Part shown: in pieces, positions 13,355 through 20,278 of the stretch
How positions within the stretch are numbered: position 1 is the stretch's first letter
Layout: each line of letters begins with the position of its first letter
Assembly (NCBI GenBank): GCA_052387955.1
Contig: JBQTIQ010000097.1
Location: 1-21,518 of the forward strand
Reading direction: 5' to 3'
Origin: JBQTIQ01 sp052387955
GTDB lineage: Bacteria; Actinomycetota; Acidimicrobiia; Acidimicrobiales; JACDCH01
DNA length: 21,518 nucleotides
The notes under the pieces: generated by a model
What the model was told of the DNA's origin: nothing
Databases searched by the model: none
What the model saw: the letters and a program-made list of their open reading frames with translations, nothing else
Made by a program: the position numbers and the translations under genes

Positions 13355-13942
13355 GTGACGGACCTGCCGTCTTTGCCGACGCCGGACCAGAGCGCCGGCC
13401 TGCTGGGAGGCGGCGACTTCCTGGCTCGCCTCGACCGGTGGGCCGCCGAGGCCCGCAGCGACGACGCCGCCGCCGCCCGGTCCCGGCGCCGCTGGCTGGA
13501 CCAGGCCGCCCAGGAGTCGGCCACCTTCGCCGGCGTGCTCCTCGACCTGGCCGAGTCCCGGGTGCCCGTGGTGGTGCAGGGGGTCGGCGGCCGGCGCCAC
13601 CGGGGGACGATCGAGGTGGTCGGTGCCGACTTCTGCGGGTTGCGCCCCGACACCGGGCCCGAGGTCCTGCTGTCGTTCGCCGCGACCGGGGCGGTGTGGC
13701 CGGAGACCGGCACGAGCGGTCCGGTCGGCGACCGGGTGGTGCATCTCGATGCCAACCTGGCCGACGCCCTGGCCGTGCTGGCTGCTGATCGGCCGCGTGT
13801 CCTGGTCGTCACCACCACCGGCGACGGGCTTTCCGGTGAGTTGCGATCGATGGGCCGGGATGTCGTCTCGGTGCGCCTCGACGGCGCCGGGCGGCTGGCC
13901 TACCTGGCCGTCGGCGCCATCGCCGAACTCAAGCGGGTGTGA
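13355..13942 (+). CDS. Conserved-looking actinobacterial protein of unknown function
   Basis: I do not recognise a named family. The product has 195 residues. A helical N-terminal part (about 20-70; FLARLDRWAAEARSD and WLDQAAQESATFAGVLLDLAE) is followed by a beta-rich block at about 69-112: PVVVQGVGGRRHRGTIEVVG, then ADFCGLRPDTGPEVLLSFAA. This pattern (G-x-hhxGxhxxhGxDhhxL) recalls small Sm-like or other SH3-like barrels. The C-terminal part is alpha/beta (VLVVTTTGDGLSGELRSMGRDVVSVRLDG and LAYLAVGAIAELKRV). It has no signal peptide or membrane segment. The GTG at 13355 has a TACTCT element 7 nt upstream and no Shine-Dalgarno. It is divergent from phoH and converges on the HTH gene with 9 bp between the stops. 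An RNA- or nucleotide-binding role is only a guess. Confidence 0.75.
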   Translation: MTDLPSLPTPDQSAGLLGGGDFLARLDRWAAEARSDDAAAARSRRRWLDQAAQESATFAGVLLDLAESRVPVVVQGVGGRRHRGTIEVVGADFCGLRPDTGPEVLLSFAATGAVWPETGTSGPVGDRVVHLDANLADALAVLAADRPRVLVVTTTGDGLSGELRSMGRDVVSVRLDGAGRLAYLAVGAIAELKRV

Positions 13943-13951
13943 CGCTGGCGC

Positions 13952-14182
13952 CTACTTGGAGACGTGGTCGGCGGGCTCGGGGTACAGGTGGTCGAGCGTC
14001 CCGGGCTCGATGCGACAGCGGTCGATGAAGGCGTCGACCTCGTCCACCTTCAAGCGGATGACGCGGCCGAACCGGTAAGCCGGGATGTCGCCCTGGTCGA
14101 TGAACCGGTACAGGGTCCGGGGAGTGATGCCCAGGCGCTTGGCTGCCTCTGCGGTGGATAGCCAGGAAGTCTCGTCGGCCAC
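13952..14182 (-). CDS. Excisionase-type helix-turn-helix DNA-binding protein
   Basis: A 76-residue single-domain protein of the excisionase/MerR-like HTH group (also related to BldC). WLSTAEAAKRLGITPRTLYRFIDQG at residues 7-31 is the HTH, and DIPAYRFGRVIRLKVDEVDAFID at 32-54 is the wing and following helix. No phage or integrase gene is near, so a local or developmental regulator is more likely than true excision. The GTG at 14182 is preceded by TACCCT and 6 nt, giving a likely leaderless mRNA; no Shine-Dalgarno is seen. It is divergent from the CpaB-like gene and could control that promoter; a CACG/CGTG palindrome at 14199-14210 lies in the shared region. The stop is 9 bp from that of the convergent 13355 gene. 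Confidence 0.85.
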   Translation of the reverse strand: MADETSWLSTAEAAKRLGITPRTLYRFIDQGDIPAYRFGRVIRLKVDEVDAFIDRCRIEPGTLDHLYPEPADHVSK

Positions 14183-14188
14183 ACCGTC

Positions 14189-14194
14189 AGGGTA
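14189..14194 (-). promoter_or_regulatory. Predicted -10 element of the HTH gene (TACCCT)
   Basis: TACCCT matches TANNNT on the minus strand and is followed by exactly 6 nt and the GTG start. It is the cleanest leaderless example in the window. Upstream lies CACG-TCTT-CGTG (14199-14210), a possible operator within the spacer. Confidence 0.45.
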
Positions 14195-14228
14195 TCACCA
14201 CGTCTTCGTGTGTTTCGGTCACTCAGAT

Positions 14229-14257
14229 GGATTTCTCCGTCACATTGGAGGGAATCC
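14229..14257 (+). promoter_or_regulatory. Strong hairpin between the HTH and CpaB-like genes
   Basis: GGATTTCTCC (14229-14238) pairs with GGAGGGAATCC (14247-14257), leaving one bulged G and one G-U pair, around an 8-nt loop GTCACATT. It is unusual for an AT-containing stem in this GC-rich DNA. It lies just before the proposed GTG of the CpaB-like gene and within the longer alternative N-terminus. It could be a regulatory leader or operator. Confidence 0.45.
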
Positions 14258-14283
14258 GCGGCCCGAGGTCGAAACTACGGCCC

Positions 14284-15069
14284 GTGGTTACGACCGCGCC
14301 GTCCGACGGTGTCGTCCGCAGCGCCGAGCCTGCCACCGGGGAGCCGGGTGAGCCCCGGTTGCGAGTCCGTCGCCGGCGAGCATTGCCCAACGGCCGGGCC
14401 GTCGTCGGCGGGTTCCTGGTCACCGTGGCAGCCGTGAGTGCGTTCGCGGTGGCGAGCCGGACGGGTGACGGCCCTTCCCGGCGCTACGTGGTGGCGGCCC
14501 GGGACGTGGCCATCGGCACCACGTTGACGCCGCCCGACCTGGCCCTGATGCCGGCGGAGCTGCCCGAGGGTGCGGCCGAGCGGGCCTACGCCGAGGTGAC
14601 GGCGGCCGCCGGCCGGGTGACCGTGGCCCCGCTCCGGGCCGGTGACCTGGTTCGGGGCCCCGCCCTCGTCGGCGCCGCCGAGGTCGCCCCGGCTGCGCAT
14701 CTGTCGGTGCCGATCAGCCGGTCGCACGCCTTCGGCGGAGCGGTCGATCCCGGCGAGCGCCTCGACGTGGTGGCCACCTACGGCCCCGGTGGCGGTCAGA
14801 CCGCGGTCGTGGCCCACGCCGCCCGGGTCATCAGGGTCGACGCCGCCGACGGTGCCCCGCTGGCCGGCAGCGACGCGTTGGTACTGGTCGTGTCCGTCGA
14901 TCCCGACGAGGCCCTGGTCCTGGCCGACGCGGCCCAGAACGCCAAGCTCAGCCTGGTCCGCCCGGTCGGCACCGCCACCGGGAGCGCGAGCGACGGCCCC
15001 CGCGGGGCCTCCACCACCGCCTCCGATACCGACGCTGGGTCGGACGGCTTGGGGCCGAGCGAGGGATGA
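14284..15069 (+). CDS. SAF-domain CpaB/RcpC-like protein
   Basis: A protein of about 261 residues that resembles CpaB/RcpC, a periplasm-side component of Flp/Tad pilus assembly. A basic N-terminus (RLRVRRRRALPNGR at 25-38) precedes one membrane segment at about 39-57 (VVGGFLVTVAAVSAFAVAS). The SAF domain follows (RRYVVAARDVAIGTTLTPPDL to about residue 135; GRVTVAPLRAGDLV). The CpaB-typical SVPISRSHAFGGAVDPGERLDVVATY comes next, and the tail is Ser/Thr/Gly-rich and probably disordered. I chose the GTG at 14284, which has GAAACT and 7 nt in front. An ATG at 14227 is in the same frame, but it lies at the edge of a hairpin and has no Shine-Dalgarno. Its stop overlaps the next gene by 4 bases. No other tad/cpa gene besides that partner is in the window, so the role may differ from pilus assembly. 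Confidence 0.78.
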   Translation: MVTTAPSDGVVRSAEPATGEPGEPRLRVRRRRALPNGRAVVGGFLVTVAAVSAFAVASRTGDGPSRRYVVAARDVAIGTTLTPPDLALMPAELPEGAAERAYAEVTAAAGRVTVAPLRAGDLVRGPALVGAAEVAPAAHLSVPISRSHAFGGAVDPGERLDVVATYGPGGGQTAVVAHAARVIRVDAADGAPLAGSDALVLVVSVDPDEALVLADAAQNAKLSLVRPVGTATGSASDGPRGASTTASDTDAGSDGLGPSEG

Positions 15070-16412
15070 TGGCCGCCGGCGAGCGCTACGTCGTGCTCGG
15101 CCTGGCCCATGCCCGGTCGGCCTGGTTCCAGGAGCTGGCCCGGTGGTCGACGGCGGCGGTGGTCCCGGTCGAGTTCCTGAAGTGCTTGAGCCCCGAGGAG
15201 GTGCACTCCCGGCTCGACTCCGGCCGCCCCATCTCCGCTCTCGTCGTGGACGGTGGCCTCCCGGGGACCGACCGCGACCTCTTCGAGCATGCCGCCGGGC
15301 GGGGCGTGGCGGTCGTGGTCGTCGACGACGGGGCGTCCCGGCGGGACTGGGGCGCCCTCGGCGTGGCCGCCTCCCTACCGTCCGACTTCGACCGCGGCCG
15401 CCTCCTCGCTGTCCTCGACGCCCACGCCGTGCCGGTCGGCCGGGCTGACACGCTGGTGGGCCCGCACATCCCCGTGCCGGCCACGGGCTGGCGGGGCCGG
15501 CTGCTGGCAGTGACCGGCGCCGGGGGGGCCGGTGCCTCCACGGTGGCCATGGCCCTGGCCCAGGGCATGGGCGCCGACGTCCGCCACGCCGGGCTGGTCC
15601 TGTTGGCCGACCTGGCCCTCGACGCCGACCTGGCCCTGCTGCACGACGCCGGTGACGTGGTGCCGGGCCTGTCCGAACTGGCCGATGCCTACCGCCACGG
15701 CCGGTTGGCGCCCGCCGACGTCCGGGCCATGGCCTACGCCGTACCTGAGCGGGGCTACGACCTGCTGCTCGGGCTCCGCCGCCACCGCGACTGGGCCGCG
15801 GTGCGGCCCCGGGCCTTCGACCAGGCCCTCGACGGCCTGCGCCAGGCCTACAAGGCGGTGGTCGCCGACATCACCGGCGACGTCGAGGGTGAGGCGCAAT
15901 CGGGGTCCGTGGACGTGGAGGAGCGCAATCTGATGGCCCGCACCGTCAGCGCCCGGGCCGATCTGGTCCTCGTCGTCAGCGGGCCTGGAGTGCGCGGCAC
16001 CCATCGCCTGGTGCGACTGCTCGGCGCGTTGGCCGAGCACGGCGTCGCCGCCGAACGCCTCGTCCCCGTCGTCAACCGCGCCCCCCGCAACCCCCGGTCA
16101 CGGGCGGAGATCGTTGCCGCCGTGGCCGCCCTGGCCCCCACTCGGGGCCGAACATCGACAACCCTCAACCCGGTGGTCTTCGTACCCGAGCGACGGCGGC
16201 TCGAGGAAGCGCTGCGGGACGGCACTCGCGTGCCGGCGCCGTTGCCTGCCCTCCTGGCCGGGGCTGTCAACGCCGTGCTCGACGCCCGCGGCCCGGTAGC
16301 CTCGCCGCCCGCCGACGCCGGCGACGCGCCGGTGCTCGTCACGCCAGGTTCCCTCGGGCGGTGGTCTGACGACGGGGACGACAGCAGCAACGGCAACCGG
16401 GCCGGCGCCTAG
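15066..16412 (+). CDS. CpaE/TadZ-like MinD/ParA-superfamily protein
   Basis: A 448-residue protein with an N-terminal receiver-like or partner domain (about 8-120) and a MinD/ParA-like domain from about residue 143. The P-loop reads GAGGAGAST at 151-159, where the classical form is GKGGVGKTT. Both lysines are replaced by Ala, as is known for CpaE/TadZ proteins, so ATP hydrolysis is doubtful. The later VLLADLALDADLALLHD (178-193) corresponds to the acidic Walker A-prime region. LVLVVSGPGVRGTHRLVRLL and LVPVVNRAP match the later strands. TadZ positions Tad pilus machinery at cell poles. The start at 15066 overlaps the CpaB-like stop (ATGA); an ATG at 15069 is equally possible, with GAGGG just upstream. 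An acidic Ser/Asn-rich tail ends the protein. It may also resemble the septum-site protein Ssd of actinobacteria. Confidence 0.78.
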   Translation: MMAAGERYVVLGLAHARSAWFQELARWSTAAVVPVEFLKCLSPEEVHSRLDSGRPISALVVDGGLPGTDRDLFEHAAGRGVAVVVVDDGASRRDWGALGVAASLPSDFDRGRLLAVLDAHAVPVGRADTLVGPHIPVPATGWRGRLLAVTGAGGAGASTVAMALAQGMGADVRHAGLVLLADLALDADLALLHDAGDVVPGLSELADAYRHGRLAPADVRAMAYAVPERGYDLLLGLRRHRDWAAVRPRAFDQALDGLRQAYKAVVADITGDVEGEAQSGSVDVEERNLMARTVSARADLVLVVSGPGVRGTHRLVRLLGALAEHGVAAERLVPVVNRAPRNPRSRAEIVAAVAALAPTRGRTSTTLNPVVFVPERRRLEEALRDGTRVPAPLPALLAGAVNAVLDARGPVASPPADAGDAPVLVTPGSLGRWSDDGDDSSNGNRAGA

Positions 16413-16456
16413 AAGCGTCCTGCGCTCCCGCCTCCGGGCCTCTGGTTCATCAAGTG

Positions 16457-16498
16457 GTCGCGATCGGGAAACAGGCCGGAAACAACTACGTCGGAACC
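16457..16498 (+). promoter_or_regulatory. GlnR-like operator upstream of amtB
   Basis: GTCGC (16457-16461), GAAAC (16468-16472) and GAAAC (16479-16483) are spaced 11 bp apart start to start, one helical turn. This fits the actinobacterial GlnR pattern GTNAC-n6-GAAAC, with one mismatch in the first half-site. A further GGAACC follows at 16493. It lies 55-80 bp before the amtB start, where an activator would bind under nitrogen limitation. The consensus is established for Streptomyces and mycobacteria; binding here is inferred. Confidence 0.55.
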
Positions 16499-16535
16499 TG
16501 TCGGCCGACCGCTCGACCTAACGAGGGAGACCGCA

Positions 16536-17780
16536 GTGGATACCGGAGACACCGCGTGGGTGTTGATCTCGACGGCGTTGGTGTTGTTCATGACGCCGGG
16601 CCTGGCGTTCTTCTACGGCGGCATGGTCAGGGCCAAGAACGTGCTGGCCATGCTCATGCAGAACTTCTTCGCCATGGGCCTCCTCGCCATTGTCTGGGTG
16701 GCGATCGTGTTCAGCCTGGCCTTCGGCGACGCCGGCAACGGCGGCTTCATCGGAAACTTCGACTTCCTCTTCCTCAAGGACGTCGGTGTCGGGCCGCTGA
16801 CCGATGACCCCGAAGCGTTCTTCGCCTTCCTGACCATCCCGGGCGTGCTGTTCTGCGCCTACCAGATGACGTTCGCCATCATCACTCCGGCGCTCATCAC
16901 CGGCGCCACCGCCGACCGGCTCAAGTTCGGCGCCTACGCCGTGTTCATCGGCGTGTGGCTCGTCCTCGTCTACGGGCCGGTCGCCCACATGGTCTTCGCC
17001 GGCGGGTGGCTGGCCGAGATGGGGGCGCTCGACTTCGCCGGCGGTGCGGTCGTGCACATCAACGCGGGAGCGGCCGCTCTCGCCCTGGTGATCATCATCG
17101 GCAAGCGCAAGGGCTACCCGGACGAGCCGATGCCCCCCCACAACCTGCCCCTCACCCTGCTCGGCACCGGCATCCTGTGGGTCGGCTGGGCCGGCTTCAA
17201 CGCCGGCTCGGCGCTGGCCGCCAACGGCGTAGCCGCCCAGGCGATCATGAACACCTTCCTCGCCGCCTCCGCGGCCATGCTCGGCTGGTTGCTGGTCGAG
17301 CGGATCAAGGGGGGCCACGCCACCACCCTCGGCGGCGCCTCCGGCGCGGTGGCGGGGCTCGTCGCTATCACGCCCTGCGCCGGCTTCGTCGGCGGGATGG
17401 CCCCCGTCTACATCGGTTTCGGGGCCGGCGTGGTGTGCTACCTCGGCCTGAACATCAAGAAGCTGTTCAAGCTCGACGACAGCCTCGACGTCATCGCCGT
17501 ACACCTCGTCGGCGGGCTGTTCGGCTCGATCGTGCTCGGCCTGTTCGCCGACGCCGGCGTCAACAGCGCCGTCGCCAACGAGGGGATCTTCCTCGGCGGT
17601 GGTGGCGACCTGTTGGTCGACCAGATCGTCGCTTCGGCAGTGACGTTCGCCTACTCCTTCGTCGTCAGCTTCATCATCGGCAAGGTCGTCGACGTCACGA
17701 TGGGCCTGCGGGTCGACGAGGCCGCGGAGGACACTGGCCTCGACCTGAGCCTGCACGCCGAGACCGCCTACGCCAACTGA
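16536..17780 (+). CDS. amtB: Ammonium transporter AmtB
   Basis: An ammonium transporter of 414 residues with about 11 membrane segments. The Amt signature DTAWVLISTALVLFMTPGLAFFYGG opens the protein. The twin pore histidines are seen at H174 (VVHINAG) and H323 (IAVHLVGG). The FAIITPALITGATADRLKF block is at about 113-132 and GTGILWVGWAGFNAGSA at about 210-226. The C-terminal cytoplasmic tail (MGLRVDEAAEDTGLDL) holds the conserved motif region contacted by GlnK/GlnB. The N-terminus lacks the cleavable signal of E. coli AmtB. The GTG at 16536 has GAGGGAGA 5-6 nt upstream. It heads an operon with glnB (13-bp gap), and a GlnR-like repeat lies upstream, so induction under nitrogen limitation is likely. 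glnD, which often follows in actinobacteria, is absent. Confidence 0.97.
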   Translation: MDTGDTAWVLISTALVLFMTPGLAFFYGGMVRAKNVLAMLMQNFFAMGLLAIVWVAIVFSLAFGDAGNGGFIGNFDFLFLKDVGVGPLTDDPEAFFAFLTIPGVLFCAYQMTFAIITPALITGATADRLKFGAYAVFIGVWLVLVYGPVAHMVFAGGWLAEMGALDFAGGAVVHINAGAAALALVIIIGKRKGYPDEPMPPHNLPLTLLGTGILWVGWAGFNAGSALAANGVAAQAIMNTFLAASAAMLGWLLVERIKGGHATTLGGASGAVAGLVAITPCAGFVGGMAPVYIGFGAGVVCYLGLNIKKLFKLDDSLDVIAVHLVGGLFGSIVLGLFADAGVNSAVANEGIFLGGGGDLLVDQIVASAVTFAYSFVVSFIIGKVVDVTMGLRVDEAAEDTGLDLSLHAETAYAN

Positions 17781-17793
17781 CCGGGAGACCGAC

Positions 17794-18132
17794 GTGAAGC
17801 TCATCACCGCCATCATCAAGCCGTTCAAGGTCGAGGAGGTGAAGACGGCGCTCAAGGGCGCCGGCGTCCAGGGGATGACCGTCACCGAAGTCCAGGGCTT
17901 CGGGCGCCAGTCTGGTCACACCGAGGTGTACCGGGGCGCGGAGTACACGGTCGACTTCGTCCCCAAGACAAGGGTCGAGGTCGTGGTGCCCGACGCCGAC
18001 GCCGAGCGCATCGTGACCGCGATCACCGATGCCGCTCGGACCGGCAAGATCGGCGACGGCAAGATCTGGACCACCGCCGTCGACCGCATCGTACGTATCC
18101 GTACCGGCGAACTCGACGACGACGCCCTCTGA
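17794..18132 (+). CDS. glnB: Nitrogen regulatory protein PII (GlnB/GlnK type)
   Basis: A PII signal transducer of 112 residues that binds ATP, ADP and 2-oxoglutarate as a trimer and blocks AmtB when nitrogen is plentiful. The start MKLITAIIKPFKVEEVKTAL, the T-loop with the modifiable Tyr51 (YRGAEYTVDF, with a second Tyr at 46), and the TGKIGDGKIW block near 93-102 are all intact. The C-terminal VDRIVRIRTGE matches the family. In actinobacteria Tyr51 is adenylylated by GlnD, and that enzyme is not in this window. The GTG at 17794 has GGGAG 6 nt upstream. It is 13 bp after amtB and followed by a strong hairpin, so amtB-glnB is a two-gene operon. Location next to amtB suggests the GlnK role. Confidence 0.97.
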   Translation: MKLITAIIKPFKVEEVKTALKGAGVQGMTVTEVQGFGRQSGHTEVYRGAEYTVDFVPKTRVEVVVPDADAERIVTAITDAARTGKIGDGKIWTTAVDRIVRIRTGELDDDAL

Positions 18133-18160
18133 CCTACGAGGAAGCGAACGCTGAAGCTGC

Positions 18161-18191
18161 GACCGGCCCTGTCCCGAGGACGGGGCCGGTC
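18161..18191 (+). terminator. Strong terminator hairpin after amtB-glnB
   Basis: Two 14-nt arms (18161-18174 and 18178-18191) pair completely, with one T-G wobble, around a 3-nt CGA loop. The stem starts GACCGGCCC. No U-tract follows, which is usual for actinobacterial intrinsic terminators. It separates glnB from the winged-helix gene at 18221. Confidence 0.75.
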
Positions 18192-18220
18192 GTCGGCGGA
18201 GGACCAGCTCGACCATCACG

Positions 18221-18589
18221 ATGCCTGCTGACCGTTCTGCTGACACGAGAGATGTGACCGATCGACCGGCGAACGTGCCGCCGTTCCCCGGCGGCGCCAT
18301 CGAGCTCGACGGCTCGGTGCTGCGCACGGCCACCGAGGACGTGGACCTGAGCCCTACCGAATCGGTGGTGATGGCCGTGCTGATGGCCCGGAACGGTTCA
18401 CTGGCCACCCGGGCCGAGCTCGAGGCCGCTCTCGCCAGCCAGGTGGCGATCACGCCCCGAGTGGCCGACGACGTCGTCTACCGGCTGCGACGGCGCATCC
18501 GCCCCCACGGCCTCGACGTGGCCGCGTCGCGAGGACGGGGCTTCATGCTGCGCCGCCACCTCGACGAACCCGGGCCGCTCGGCCGCTGA
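18221..18589 (+). CDS. Stand-alone OmpR/PhoB-type winged-helix protein
   Basis: A 122-residue protein that consists mainly of a winged helix like the output domain of OmpR-family response regulators. The core is ELDGSVLRTATEDVDLSPTESVVMAVLM near 28-55, ATRAELEAAL near 62-71, and DDVVYRLRRRIRPHGLDVAASRGRGFML near 83-110, the last being the recognition helix and wing. There is no receiver domain and no space for one upstream. The first 25 residues look disordered. The ATG at 18221 has only a distant GGAGGA; an in-frame GTG at 18254 is an alternative. It lies 88 bp after glnB, behind the terminator. GlnR, the actinobacterial nitrogen regulator, belongs to the same family, so a link to amtB control is tempting but unproven. 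The product may bind DNA constitutively or need a separate partner. Confidence 0.75.
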   Translation: MPADRSADTRDVTDRPANVPPFPGGAIELDGSVLRTATEDVDLSPTESVVMAVLMARNGSLATRAELEAALASQVAITPRVADDVVYRLRRRIRPHGLDVAASRGRGFMLRRHLDEPGPLGR

Positions 18590-18652
18590 CGGCGGTTGCG
18601 CATCCTGGTCGGGACGGGCATGGTGGGCTTGGGCAACGACGAAGGGGAATCG

Positions 18653-19525
18653 ATGAGTGAAGCGACCGGACCGCAGCCCGCCCGGGCGTCGGGGACGGTC
18701 GTCATCGGCGGCGACCTCGAGGTGCACCGTCTCGGCTAGGGGGCCATGCAGCTCGCCGGGTCCGGCGTGTGGGGCCCGCCGGCCGATCCCGACGAGGCCG
18801 TCCGGGTGCTGCGACGGGCGGTCGATCTCGGGGTCGACTTCATCGACACCGCCGACTCCTACGAGCCCTACGACAACGAGGAGCTGATCGCCGAGGCCCT
18901 CTACCCGTACCCGGCCGATCTCGCCATCGCCACCAAGGCTGGGTTGGTCCGCACCGGGCCCAGCGAGTGGTCGCCGGTCGGCCGCCCGGCCTACCTGCGC
19001 CAGCAGTGCGAGATGAGCCTGCGCCGGCTCCGGGTCGACCGTATCGACCTGATGCAGTTGCACCGGATCGATCCCGAGGTCAGCCTCGAGGAACAGATCG
19101 GTGAGCTGGGGGCGCTCCGGGACGAGGGCAAGGTGCGCCACATCGGTGTCTCCGAGGTGACCGTCGACGAACTCGAAGCCGCTCGTCGCATCGCTCCGAT
19201 CGCCAGTGTCCAGAACCGCTTCAACCTGGTCGACCGGCTTTCCGAAGGCGTCCTCGACCACTGCGAGCACGAGGGACTCGCCTTCATCCCCTGGTTCCCC
19301 ATCGCCACCGGCGAGCTGGCCCGGCCCGGCGGCGTGCTCGACGAACTGGCCAGGAGCCACGGCGCGACGCCGGCGCAAATGGCGTTGGCGTGGCTGCTGC
19401 AGCGGTCTCCGGTGATCGTGCCGATCCCGGGGACGTCCTCGGTCGCTCACCTGGAGGAGTACGTCGCCGCCGCGCTCGTCCATCTCGGCGACGACGACGT
19501 GGCGTCGATGACCAACGCCGCCTGA
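18653..19525 (+). pseudogene. Aldo/keto reductase gene with an in-frame TAG stop (codon 29)
   Basis: The ATG at 18653 has a strong ribosome-binding site (AGGGGA about 5 nt upstream). The N-terminus reads GGDLEVHRLG, then TAG at 18737-18739, then GAMQLAGSGVWGPP. Family members carry an aromatic residue here (RLGYGAM or RLGFGAM), so a TAC or similar codon has become TAG. The rest is intact for 261 more codons with the catalytic tetrad D65, Y70, K95 and H137 and the NADPH-binding end PIPGTSSVAHLEEYV. No other damage is visible, so the change is recent, a sequencing error, or read through. Translation could restart at ATG 18746 but would lose the first strand. TAG ends several other genes here (such as dinG), so it is not reassigned. 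The reductase would act on small carbonyl compounds; substrate unknown. Confidence 0.85.
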
Positions 19526-19572
19526 CGACGCCGGCCGCGGGCGGGCCCGTCACGCAACACCCACGCCGGGCT

Positions 19573-19607
19573 GGGCCGGGCCGACATCGCACGGCTCGGC
19601 CCGGCCC
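19573..19607. terminator. Bidirectional terminator between converging genes
   Basis: GGGCCGGGCCGA (19573-19584) pairs perfectly with TCGGCCCGGCCC (19596-19607), a 12-bp stem with an 11-nt loop. It sits between the stop codons of the aldo/keto reductase gene and the AT-hook gene, which converge. A stem like this can serve both strands. No U-tract is present. Confidence 0.75.
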
Positions 19608-19618
19608 GGTCGGGGGCG

Positions 19619-20212
19619 CTACTTCAGTTCGTAGACCGTCGGGGCGCGGCCACGGCCGCTGTAGTTCGGCTTGGGGCCGACCTTCTTGGCCTTCCCGGAC
19701 ACGATCAGCTCGTCGACCGCCTTGCGGACGGTTGCCGGTGAGCCTCCCCCGGCCTTGTCGGCGAGATCAGCCAAGGTGAACTGCTTGGGCATCCGGCTGG
19801 TCACGGCCTTGATGTCCTCGATGCCGACCCGGGCGCGACCGCCGGCGGACGCCGCCCCTGCACCGCCACCGGCCGCCTTGCGGGGACGGCCACGGCGTCG
19901 GCCGACGTCGAACCCGGCTCGGGCCAGCACGTCGGAACTGACACCCATCTGCGTGAAGGCCGACACCGGGACGCCCTGCGCCTCGGCATAGGCCTTGGAG
20001 TGAATGACGAAATCCTCGGTGAGCCGGTCGCCGTCCGCCTGCTGCGCATGCTCCAAATCGGCCAACGCATGCAACCGGTCGATCGGGTCCTTCGCCGCCT
20101 GGACTGCCGCCTGCGCCTTCTTCACCGCGTTGGCATCCACCAACTTGGCCGGGTCTTCGAGCCATAAGAGATAGAGCCGTACTGCTCCCTCGGGCCCAGC
20201 ATTTTCAGCCAC
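19619..20212 (-). CDS. AT-hook plus winged-helix DNA-binding protein (uncharacterised)
   Basis: A 197-residue basic protein. The N-terminal part (about 10-100) is helical and charged with no family that I recognise. GRRRGRPRKA at 104-113 is an AT-hook (core GRP flanked by basic residues), which binds the minor groove of AT-rich DNA. A Gly/Ala linker follows. The C-terminal part (about 130-195; IEDIKAVTSRMPKQFTLADLADKA, then SPATVRKAVDELIVSG, KAKKVG and TVYELK) has the pattern of a winged helix. This suggests a nucleoid-associated or regulatory DNA-binding protein. The GTG at 20212 has a textbook AGGAGG 5-6 nt upstream. A -10-like TAGTCT lies at 20284-20279, giving a leader of about 60 nt. It converges with the aldo/keto reductase gene. 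AT-hook proteins occur in other actinobacteria, but this arrangement is unnamed to my knowledge. Confidence 0.75.
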   Translation of the reverse strand: MAENAGPEGAVRLYLLWLEDPAKLVDANAVKKAQAAVQAAKDPIDRLHALADLEHAQQADGDRLTEDFVIHSKAYAEAQGVPVSAFTQMGVSSDVLARAGFDVGRRRGRPRKAAGGGAGAASAGGRARVGIEDIKAVTSRMPKQFTLADLADKAGGGSPATVRKAVDELIVSGKAKKVGPKPNYSGRGRAPTVYELK

Positions 20213-20278
20213 GAACGCCTCCTAGAAGAACGAAACCGGTACGGGCGAGGCGGCCATCGGCCAGCCCGCGCTTTTCAC

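Noticed and set aside
13952..14182. The excisionase-type protein as part of a prophage or integrative element.
   Set aside because: No integrase, attachment-site repeats or phage genes are nearby. Related small HTH proteins are common chromosomal regulators.
16518..17885. Large minus-strand ORF opposite amtB.
   Set aside because: It is a GC-rich shadow. The plus strand encodes a clear AmtB.
18737..18739. Reassignment of TAG to an amino acid to explain the broken aldo/keto reductase.
   Set aside because: TAG ends dinG, the YihY-family gene, the phosphoesterase, the TadZ-like gene and the AT-hook gene normally, and no special context is seen.
18398..19483. Minus-strand ORF of about 360 codons opposite the aldo/keto reductase.
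   Set aside because: Low-complexity Arg/Asp/Gly-rich translation typical of antisense frames. The plus frame has catalytic motifs.
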